From the NCBI RefSeq assembly GCF_042643485.1, contig NZ_JBHRSJ010000010.1:1-64000 (forward strand): 64,000 nt of DNA, in the 5' to 3' direction. The stretch comes from Azotobacter bryophylli (GTDB lineage Bacteria; Pseudomonadota; Gammaproteobacteria; Pseudomonadales; Pseudomonadaceae). The number at the start of each line of letters is the position of its first letter. Position 1 is the first letter of the stretch. Below, piece after piece: positions 57,765 to 64,000 of this stretch. Below the pieces are notes generated by a model. The model worked only from the letters and a program-made list of their open reading frames with translations, did no database searches and was not told where the DNA came from. The translations under genes and the position numbers were made by a program.

Positions 57765-58670
57765 TCAGGCGGACTTGCGTTCCCAGATGTACATGGTGGC
57801 CGGTTCGGGTTCCCAGACCTTGGCCTTGTCGATGCCCGGCAGGCTGGCCAGCGCCTGGTATTCGGAGGCCATGGCCACGTAGTCGTCGGTCTCGGCGAGG
57901 ATCGCCGGCTTGCAGGCGATCGGGTCGCGGATCACGGCGAAGCCGTCGCGGGTGCCGATGGCGAAGGTGTAGAAGCCGTCCAGGTCTTCCAGCGCGTGGT
58001 CCAGCGCTTCCTTGAGGCTGTCGCCTTCGCGCAGGCGCCAGGTCAGGTAGCCGGCGGCCACTTCGGTGTCGTTCAGGGTTTCGAAGGTGATGCCCTTGCG
58101 CTTGAGCTCCTGGCGCAGGCGGCTGTGGTTGGACAGCGAGCCGTTGTGCACCAGGCAGAGGTCGGCGCCGGTGGAGAACGGGTGGCTGCCTTCCATGGTC
58201 ACCGCGCTCTCGGTGGCCATGCGGGTATGGCCGATGATGTGGCTGCCCTTCATCTTGGACAGGGAGAAGCGCTCGGCGATTTCCACCGGCAGGCCCATGC
58301 CCTTGAGGATCTCGATGCTCTGACCGGCGCTCATGATGCGCACCTCGGGCGCCAGCTCGACGAGGGCGGCGCGTACCGCGGCCTCGTCGGCGTTGACCTT
58401 GAGCACAGCGGCGCTGGCGTTCTGGAACCACTCCAGGGAGCAGCCCAGGCGGCCTTCCAGCTCGCCCATCAGGGTCTTCCAGTCATAGTCGACGTCGACG
58501 CTCTGCAGGGTCAACTTGACCCAGCCATCCTTCACCTCGTCGCCGTAGATGGCGAAGCCCGCGCTGTCCGGACCGCGATCGGTCATGGCCAGCAGCATCG
58601 GCTCGAACAGCTTGCCGATCTGGGATTCCAGCGCCGGGTTTTTAAGGTAAAGACCTACGATTCCACACAT
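57765..58670 (-). CDS. mgsA: N-methylglutamate synthase subunit A (class II amidotransferase)
   Basis: 301 residues. N-terminal nucleophile Cys2 in MCGIVGLYLKN, exposed after removal of Met1, and class II signatures DRGPDSAGFAIYGDE, GHTRMATESAVT and LVHNGSLSNH. It releases methylamine from gamma-glutamylmethylamide in the Mgs complex. Start at 58670 follows GGAGAGTA; the frame extension upstream is not family-like. Confidence 0.88.
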   Translation of the reverse strand: MCGIVGLYLKNPALESQIGKLFEPMLLAMTDRGPDSAGFAIYGDEVKDGWVKLTLQSVDVDYDWKTLMGELEGRLGCSLEWFQNASAAVLKVNADEAAVRAALVELAPEVRIMSAGQSIEILKGMGLPVEIAERFSLSKMKGSHIIGHTRMATESAVTMEGSHPFSTGADLCLVHNGSLSNHSRLRQELKRKGITFETLNDTEVAAGYLTWRLREGDSLKEALDHALEDLDGFYTFAIGTRDGFAVIRDPIACKPAILAETDDYVAMASEYQALASLPGIDKAKVWEPEPATMYIWERKSA

Positions 58671-58727
58671 GTTTACTCTCCTTCGGAGGCAGTCGACTGC
58701 CGCCACCGGGCGGCAGCCCGAAGCGGG

Positions 58728-60062
58728 TTAGAAGAACTCGGTGTAGCGCTGGACTTCCCAGTCGGAGACGTGGCGGCTGTATTCCACCCACTCCATGCGC
58801 TTGTACTTGATGAACTCGTCGACGATCTCGGCGCCCAGCACCTCGCGGAACAGCGGATCGGCTTCCAGGGCGTCGCAGGCTTCCTTGAGGCTCTGCGGCA
58901 GGGTCTTGATGCCGCGTGCGGCGATCTCTTCGAGACTCAGGTTGTAGAGGTTCTCGTTGCACACCTTGCCCGGCTCGAGCTGACGGTCGATGCCGTCGAG
59001 GCCGGCGGCGATGATCGCGGCGGTCACCAGGTAGGGGTTGCAGCCGGCGTCCGGCAGGCGGAACTCAATGCGCCCGTAGGGGATGCGCACCATCGCCGAG
59101 CGGTTGTTGGCGCCGTAGGTGATGAACGCCGGTGCCCAGGTCGCGCCGGACAGCGAGCGGCCCACCACCAGACGCTTGTAGGAGTTCACCGTCGGCGCGG
59201 CGAAAGCGCACAGCGCAGGCCCATGGGCCAGCAGGCCGGCCATGAAGTGGTAGGCCATCTTCGACAGGCCCATGCCGCTCGGGTCGCTGGCGTCGTGGAA
59301 CAGGTTCTTGCTGGTGGCGCTTGAGATCGACAGGTGGAAGTGCATGCCGTTGCCGGCGCGCTTCGGATCGGGCTTGGGCATGAACGAGCAGATCATGCCC
59401 AGGTCGTTGGCGATCTCCCCCGCGGCCATGCGGAAGAAGGTGAAGCGATCCGCCGAGGTCATGGCGTCGCTGTAGGTGTAGTTGATCTCGAACTGGCCGT
59501 TGGCGTCCTCGTGGTCGATCTGGTAGATCTCGAAACCGACCGGCTGCAGAGCCTCGGTCAGCTTCTCGAGGAATTCGCGGGAACGCGACAGGCCCTTGTA
59601 GTCGTAGCAGGGCTTGTCCAGGTTGTCGCTGGCGTCCACCAGCTGCAGCTTGCCCGCCCCGTCGCGGCGGAACAGGCTGAACTCGGGCTCCAGGCCGGTG
59701 TTCAGGGTCCAGCCGCGGTCGGTCAGGCGCTGCACCTGCTGCTGCAGCACGTAGCGGGTGTCGTAGGGCCACGGCTTGCCCTCGACGTGGCCGATGCACA
59801 GCACCCGGCCGTAACCCGGCTGCCAGGGTACCGGGGTCAGGGTGGCCAGGTCGCCCACGGCCATGAAGTCCGGGCCATGGGGCTGCATGCCCATGCCGCA
59901 GATGGCGAAGCCGGCAAAGCCGGCGCCGCTTTCCGCGACGGCCTCAAGACCGCAGACCGGTACCGACTTGGTCTTGGCGGCGCCATGGATATCGACAAAC
60001 TGCGCCAGCACGTACTTAATGCCGTGCTCTTCGATGATTCGCTGGGTTTCGCTTGGCAACAT
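58728..60062 (-). CDS. gmaS: gamma-glutamylmethylamide synthetase (glutamine synthetase type III-like)
   Basis: ATP-dependent ligation of glutamate and monomethylamine. 444 residues with GlnA-type motifs: GLEPEFSLFRRD, DHEDANGQFEINYTYSDAM, MPKPDPKRAGNGMHFHLS, and the C-terminal NRSAMVRIPYGRIEFRLPD. Compared with GlnA it lacks the adenylylation loop tyrosine region. First gene of gmaS-mgsABC(-amt) with a sigma-54 promoter 66 bp upstream. GlnT-like glutamine synthetase is the alternative reading, but context favours GmaS. Confidence 0.9.
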   Translation of the reverse strand: MLPSETQRIIEEHGIKYVLAQFVDIHGAAKTKSVPVCGLEAVAESGAGFAGFAICGMGMQPHGPDFMAVGDLATLTPVPWQPGYGRVLCIGHVEGKPWPYDTRYVLQQQVQRLTDRGWTLNTGLEPEFSLFRRDGAGKLQLVDASDNLDKPCYDYKGLSRSREFLEKLTEALQPVGFEIYQIDHEDANGQFEINYTYSDAMTSADRFTFFRMAAGEIANDLGMICSFMPKPDPKRAGNGMHFHLSISSATSKNLFHDASDPSGMGLSKMAYHFMAGLLAHGPALCAFAAPTVNSYKRLVVGRSLSGATWAPAFITYGANNRSAMVRIPYGRIEFRLPDAGCNPYLVTAAIIAAGLDGIDRQLEPGKVCNENLYNLSLEEIAARGIKTLPQSLKEACDALEADPLFREVLGAEIVDEFIKYKRMEWVEYSRHVSDWEVQRYTEFF

Positions 60063-60127
60063 GGGGTTGGCTCCTTGTCCCTCCGGCCCTTTATTCCGGA
60101 AAGGAAATTAAGTTTCGCAAAAGGAAA

Positions 60128-60143
60128 TGCAAGGGCCTTGCCA
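60128..60143 (-). promoter_or_regulatory. sigma-54 promoter of gmaS-mgsABC
   Basis: Minus-strand TGGCAAG-GCCC-TTGC(A) fits the -24/-12 consensus at every key base and spacing. The predicted transcription start near 60117 leaves a leader of about 55 nt. Confidence 0.88.
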
Positions 60144-60241
60144 ACTTGCCATGAGGCCCCGAAAGCCCCGCGAGAACTCGCTGCTCTTCTCTATCAGCAG
60201 GAAAAATGTTTTCATGCAGTGAAACTCGCACGGCCAAATTA

Positions 60242-60256
60242 GCACATTCTTAGTGC
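60242..60256. promoter_or_regulatory. NtrC-type palindrome upstream of gmaS
   Basis: GCAC-ATTCTTA-GTGC has the exact GCAC-N7-GTGC layout of NtrC sites and is centred about 132 bp upstream of the gmaS start, a normal enhancer distance. It also lies 40 bp before the XRE-cupin gene, so binding could repress or activate that gene as well. Confidence 0.6.
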
Positions 60257-60295
60257 GAATTTTTTATTCTTGAACTGAAAAAGTGCAGGAGCCGC

Positions 60296-60895
60296 ATGGA
60301 CAAATCGACCGACCCCACGCCCCGCCTCAAGCTGGAGCAGTACCTGGGCATGCAGCTCAAGCGCCAGCGCCAGGCCCAGGAACTGAAAATCGCCGACGTC
60401 GCACGCATCGCCGGCATCAGCCAGGGCATGCTCAGCAAGATCGAGAACGCCCAGGTCTCCACCAGCCTCGACACCCTGAGCCGCCTCTGCGACGTGCTCG
60501 GCATGCCCATGTCCAAGCTGTTCAGCCAGTACGACCAGCAGGGCAGCAGCGCCCTGCTGGTGAAGGCCGGCGAAGGCATGGAGGTGGTCCGTCGCGGCAC
60601 CGAGAAGGGCCACACCTACCACCTGCTCAACCACGTGCGCGGCCCGAAGAAGAACTTCGAGGCCTACCTGGTGGAGATGGGCGACGCCAGCGAGGAATTC
60701 CCGACCTTCTCCCACCCCGGCACCGAATTCCTCCATCTGCTGGAAGGCGAGCTGGCCTACCGCCACGGCAACCAGGTCTACCACATGCAGCCCGGCGACA
60801 GCCTGACCTTCGACGGCGAGGTGCCGCACGGGCCCGAGCAGCTGATGAAGGTGCCGATCAAGCTGCTGTCGGTGGTGAACTACGGGAAGGAGTGA
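60296..60895 (+). CDS. XRE-cupin transcription regulator
   Basis: 199 residues: N-terminal helix-turn-helix (about 15-72; LKIADVARIAGISQGMLSKI) and C-terminal cupin sensory domain (about 110-190; HPGTEFLHLLEGELAYRHG). PuuR-like architecture, often controlling amine or amino-acid catabolism next door. Divergent from gmaS, hence the likely local regulator of the gma/mgs operon. CAGGAG precedes the ATG. Confidence 0.88.
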   Translation: MDKSTDPTPRLKLEQYLGMQLKRQRQAQELKIADVARIAGISQGMLSKIENAQVSTSLDTLSRLCDVLGMPMSKLFSQYDQQGSSALLVKAGEGMEVVRRGTEKGHTYHLLNHVRGPKKNFEAYLVEMGDASEEFPTFSHPGTEFLHLLEGELAYRHGNQVYHMQPGDSLTFDGEVPHGPEQLMKVPIKLLSVVNYGKE

Positions 60896-60982
60896 CCGTA
60901 TAGATAGAAGGAGGGCCGAGCGGGCGGCATGCCCGATCGGCCCCTCCTCCGGCGCCGCCGCGCGAAGCGGCCGCGGCGCTCC

Positions 60983-61702
60983 TCAGCCGGCCGGCGCCTC
61001 GACCGGCGCAGGCTCCAGCAGATAGGCGAGCAGGGCCTCGATCAGCCGGTGGCCTTCGCGGTAGGCCTCCTCCGGGATGGCGGCCAGTTGCGCCGGGCTC
61101 TGCACGTAGGGCCCGGGCACCAGTTCACCCGCGCATTCCTCCAGCAGCTCGGCGACGATCGCCCGGGTGATCTCCGGGTGGAACTGCAGGCCGATCACCC
61201 GCCGCCCGAGCTGGAACGCCTGGTTGCGGCAGGCCGCGCTGGCCGCCAGATGGCGGGCGCCGGCCGGCAGCTCGAAGGTTTCCCCGTGCCAGTGCAGGGC
61301 GCTGAAATGCGCGGGGAAGCGGAAGCAGTCGTCAGACTCGGGCTGGGCAATGGCCTCGAGCGGGAACCAGCCGATCTCGGCCTGGCCGTTGCCGTACACC
61401 CGGGCGCCCAGGGCGCTGGCGATCAGCTGCGCGCCCAGGCAGATGCCCAGCACCGGCACGCCGGTGGCGATCGCCGCGCGGATGAACCCCTTCTCCTCGA
61501 CCAGCCAGGGCAGTTCGGCCTCGTCGTTGACGCTCATCGGCCCGCCCATGGCGATCACCAAGTCGCAGGCCGCGGGATCGGGCAGCCGCGCGTCGGGCAG
61601 ATAGAAGCGGGTGACCTCGATCTCGGCGCCGCGCGCCGTCAGCCATGCCTGCATGTGGCCGATGCCTTCGAAGGGGACGTGCTGCAGTACGTGCACTTTC
61701 AT
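60983..61702 (-). CDS. class I glutamine amidotransferase-like protein
   Basis: 239 residues with nucleophile Cys88 in GICLGAQL, oxyanion motif MGGPMSVND and QFHPE for the His-Glu pair. Stand-alone enzymes like this hydrolyse glutamine-like gamma-glutamyl compounds or act with unknown partners. The position next to the gma/mgs genes raises the option of gamma-glutamylmethylamide hydrolysis, without direct evidence. Start at 61702; a longer frame runs through the terminator and is rejected. Confidence 0.85.
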   Translation of the reverse strand: MKVHVLQHVPFEGIGHMQAWLTARGAEIEVTRFYLPDARLPDPAACDLVIAMGGPMSVNDEAELPWLVEEKGFIRAAIATGVPVLGICLGAQLIASALGARVYGNGQAEIGWFPLEAIAQPESDDCFRFPAHFSALHWHGETFELPAGARHLAASAACRNQAFQLGRRVIGLQFHPEITRAIVAELLEECAGELVPGPYVQSPAQLAAIPEEAYREGHRLIEALLAYLLEPAPVEAPAG

Positions 61703-61840
61703 TGGGGGTTCCTGTGGCGAAGAAGTTCGATGCATGCCGGCCGGCGCCCGGAGCGCCTGGCGGCGATCCCGCCATGCACACTTCCTGCCGACCGATAGCG
61801 GAGCGAACCCCGGGCTGGGGAGCCCTTTCTGGCAGGCGAA

Positions 61841-61871
61841 AAAAAACGGCGCCATCGAGGCGCCGTTTTTT
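61841..61871. terminator. bidirectional rho-independent terminator
   Basis: 13-bp perfect arms (61841-61853 and 61859-61871) with 5-nt loop and A6/T6 flanks. It is upstream of the amidotransferase gene and downstream of the antiporter gene on the minus strand, so it ends the antiporter transcript or any plus-strand read-through. Confidence 0.88.
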
Positions 61872-62170
61872 CTCAGAAACCCTTCCGTTTCCGTTGGTCA
61901 TCGTCCTGATACATCGCGATCCTGCGATTTCCTGGCTGGCCATCCTTGCCGGCCTGTGCCGATCCGTCGGCACGGGGTGAATATTAAGAGGCGTCGTTCG
62001 GACGGGTAAGTGGCCGATGGCGCCAGTTGGCGTAAGCGATGACTTACACGCACGGCTTACAGCGCTTCGTCCGGAAAAAAGCGCCGCTCCGGGCCGGCTG
62101 CCAATCCGGATGTGGGGATGCGCGCAGATTTTTCCGAACGCTCGGGAGGATCGGGCGGCCGCCGACCGAC
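61872..62170. other. 299-bp intergenic region after the antiporter gene
   Basis: Between the terminator and the antiporter stop codon. I see nothing convincing in it apart from the terminator at its edge. Confidence 0.4.
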
Positions 62171-63568
62171 TCACCCCGCTTTCGAGCGGGGCTTGGTTTT
62201 TTCGGGGACGTCCGGCGCCTCCCGCCGGCTCGCCGGATTGCTGCGCTCGTAGCGGTCCAGCAGCGGCTGGGTGGTGACGCCGTGGATCAGGATGCTCAGG
62301 GCGATCACGGACAGCGTGATATCGACGCAGTCGCCCGTCGCCTCCGGCGCCAGGCCGTGATTCAGCGCATAGGCCAGGTAGTAGAGGCTGCCGATGCCGC
62401 GGATGCCGAACCAGCCGATCAGCCGGTCCTGGGCCGCGCTGACCCAGTGCCGTCCCAGCAGCAGGCGGACGCTCAGGGGGCGGACGAGGACGAACAGGAC
62501 CAGACCCAGGCCGAGCGCCCGCGCGTCCCAGTGCGACGAGAGCAGAACGCCCAGCAGAGTCACCAGCAGCACTTCCAGCGAGCGCTCGACCAGGTTGCCG
62601 AAGGCCAGCATGTCCCCCATCAGCACGCCCGCCGCGAAGGTCGGGTTGGACAGCTTGCTCCGGTCCGCTTTGCCGGTCGCGGCCACCGGAGCGCTCATGT
62701 GGCCGATCACCGGCAGGGCCTTCTCCTCGGCCGGAATCTTCGCGTGCTGGGAGGAGGAGAACTCCGCGCGGCGCAGCCCGACCCCGGCGGCGAAGACCGC
62801 GAGGAATCCCCAGGCGCCGACCAGGTCGGCCAGCACGTAGGCCATGCCGATCAGGGCCAGGGCGAGGAAATCGTTGGGCGAGAGGGTACTGTCGCTGTGC
62901 TTGGCCCGCAGATAGATGGACAGGCGGCCGATCAGCCGGCCCAGGTAATAGCCGATCAGCAGCCCGGCGGGGACCGCCCACAGCAGCCGGTGCAGCGCCC
63001 AGGCGCCGAGCCACTCGGCCTGCGCCCCACCGTACTGCATGAACGACAGGGCGAAGATCACGAAGGGGAAGGCCGTGCCGTCGTTGAGCCCGGCTTCGCC
63101 CGACAGAGCGTAGCGCACCCGGTCGAAGTCGCGGGCGTGGACCACCTGGACCAGTCCGGCCAGCACCGGATCGGTGGGCGCCAGCACGGCGCCGATCAGC
63201 AGCGCGACGCCCCAGTCCAGGCCGAACAGCCAGCGGCCGGCCAGGGCGGTGCCGGCGATGCACAGCAGCATCACCGGCCCGGCCAGCAGATAGGCGTTGC
63301 GCCAGGCCGGGTCCGCGAGCGGCAGGCGCAGCTTGAGGCCGGTGACGAACAGCGAGACCAGCACGGCGACTTCCGTCAGATGCTCCATCCACGGCGCGAC
63401 CTCCTCGAAGCCCTGGTGCCACAGACCGAGCCCCAGCGGCCCGATCGCCAGGCCGAAGGCGAGACAGACCACCGAGGTGGATACCGGCAGCCAGCGCAGG
63501 TAGGCCGAGCCCAGGGCGAGGATGAGCAGGAGCGAGCTGAGTACCGCGGTCCAGTCGAGAAAACTCAT
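62171..63568 (-). CDS. CPA1-family cation/proton antiporter
   Basis: Inner-membrane Na+(K+)/H+ exchanger. 465 residues, about twelve hydrophobic segments, with the ion-site signature GEAGLNDGTAFPFV (Asn-Asp pair) and APTDPVLAGLVQ. The C-terminal cytosolic tail is short and basic. Ion preference cannot be decided. Confidence 0.88.
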   Translation of the reverse strand: MSFLDWTAVLSSLLLILALGSAYLRWLPVSTSVVCLAFGLAIGPLGLGLWHQGFEEVAPWMEHLTEVAVLVSLFVTGLKLRLPLADPAWRNAYLLAGPVMLLCIAGTALAGRWLFGLDWGVALLIGAVLAPTDPVLAGLVQVVHARDFDRVRYALSGEAGLNDGTAFPFVIFALSFMQYGGAQAEWLGAWALHRLLWAVPAGLLIGYYLGRLIGRLSIYLRAKHSDSTLSPNDFLALALIGMAYVLADLVGAWGFLAVFAAGVGLRRAEFSSSQHAKIPAEEKALPVIGHMSAPVAATGKADRSKLSNPTFAAGVLMGDMLAFGNLVERSLEVLLVTLLGVLLSSHWDARALGLGLVLFVLVRPLSVRLLLGRHWVSAAQDRLIGWFGIRGIGSLYYLAYALNHGLAPEATGDCVDITLSVIALSILIHGVTTQPLLDRYERSNPASRREAPDVPEKTKPRSKAG

Positions 63569-63673
63569 GGGTGTGCGGCTTCTTGACGGCAGGCATCACC
63601 GGTTCGAGGGGAACGACCGCCTGCCGGTTCGGCCCGTGGCGAGCCGGCAGGCGGTTGCGGACGGCGCGGCCGG

Positions 63674-64000
63674 CTAGGCCCTGTCCCGCCCCGGCGGCGC
63701 CGGCCTGGCGAGCGGCTCCCGCTCACCCATCGGCCGGGGCGCCATGCCGGGCCGCGCCTCGGCTTCCAGCGTCGCCCGCGTGCCGACCGGCGCCTCGGCC
63801 TCTATCCGCTCGACGGCTTCGGCGACCCGCTCCGGAGCGGCGTAATGCACCATGTGCCCGGCCCCCGGCACCAGCTGCAGATGGCTGGCCGGGAGCTGCT
63901 CGTGGAACCAGACGGCGTGCCGCTTGTGGCTGACCACCTTGTCCTCGGTGCCAGCCATGACGAAGATCGGCAGGCGCAGCTCGCGATAGCGGTCGTGCAT
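63674..64000 (-). CDS. alpha/beta hydrolase, C-terminal part (cut by the window edge)
   Basis: 108 residues are visible and the frame continues beyond 64000. The visible part has the acid-containing strand LPIFVMAGTEDKVV and the catalytic-histidine region LVPGAGHMVHYAAPERVAEAV of alpha/beta hydrolases, followed by a Pro/Arg-rich tail. The nucleophile elbow is outside the window, so activity and family cannot be fixed. Confidence 0.75.
   Translation of the reverse strand: MHDRYRELRLPIFVMAGTEDKVVSHKRHAVWFHEQLPASHLQLVPGAGHMVHYAAPERVAEAVERIEAEAPVGTRATLEAEARPGMAPRPMGEREPLARPAPPGRDRA

Noticed and set aside
57756..59324. Long plus-strand frame over mgsA and gmaS
   Set aside because: Shadow of two well-supported genes; no ribosome site.

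Overview
The window looks like a chromosomal segment of a high-GC gammaproteobacterium of the Pseudomonas group. The gene order tyrS / M23 peptidase / anmK / erpA / argC / hemJ beside a ribosomal-RNA-type promoter, then coq7, speD, osmC, vfr and trpGDC, is typical Pseudomonas core, and the CRP homologue carries Vfr-like sequence from end to end. Nothing else in the window fixes the species.

Layout. 1-14.6 kb is core housekeeping: tRNA charging, cell-wall recycling, Fe-S delivery, arginine, haem, ubiquinone, polyamine and tryptophan synthesis, and the cAMP regulator Vfr. A TTGACG/TATAAT promoter with a GCGC discriminator at the left edge points out of the window, presumably into an rRNA operon. 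14.9-23.2 kb holds a PAS protein and a NarX/NarL-like two-component pair, divergent from a trimethylamine (TMA) module: tmm (TMA monooxygenase), tdm (TMAO demethylase) and an ammonium/methylammonium transporter. 23.4-34.9 kb is accessory metabolism: MdaB-type reductase, GNAT, RtcB RNA ligase, ZIP transporter, aldo/keto reductase, and an operon of archease, acyl-CoA synthetase, E1 alpha, E1 beta, lipoyl E2 and an acyl carrier protein. 35.0-38.9 kb is a nitric-oxide detoxification module (nsrR, norV, norW) flanked by two decayed transposase fragments. 38.9-46.7 kb is a mixed stretch: a kinase plus CHAD-like pair, a Zn-alcohol dehydrogenase, DUF2267, an HtrA-like protease and two drug/metabolite exporters. 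46.9-60.9 kb carries the rest of methylated-amine catabolism: dmmABCD (dimethylamine monooxygenase), an outer-membrane channel, a second Amt, mgsABC (N-methylglutamate synthase), gmaS (gamma-glutamylmethylamide synthetase) and an XRE-cupin regulator. 61-64 kb has a class I glutamine amidotransferase, a cation/proton antiporter and a truncated alpha/beta hydrolase.

How it works together. Tmm oxidises TMA to TMAO; Tdm splits TMAO to dimethylamine plus formaldehyde; DmmABC demethylates dimethylamine to monomethylamine; GmaS and MgsABC convert monomethylamine to N-methylglutamate. The GcvT-like domains of Tdm and DmmD can trap formaldehyde on tetrahydrofolate. The last enzyme, N-methylglutamate dehydrogenase (MgdABCD), and a TMA ABC importer are not in the window. 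The pathway lies in two blocks about 24 kb apart, but tdm, dmmA and gmaS each have a sigma-54 (-24/-12) promoter, and gmaS also has an upstream NtrC-type palindrome. This suggests one nitrogen-controlled regulon. The NO module shows equally readable control: an ANR/FNR box followed by two long palindromes of NsrR type in front of norV, and a third in front of nsrR. No tRNA, CRISPR array or intact insertion sequence was seen.
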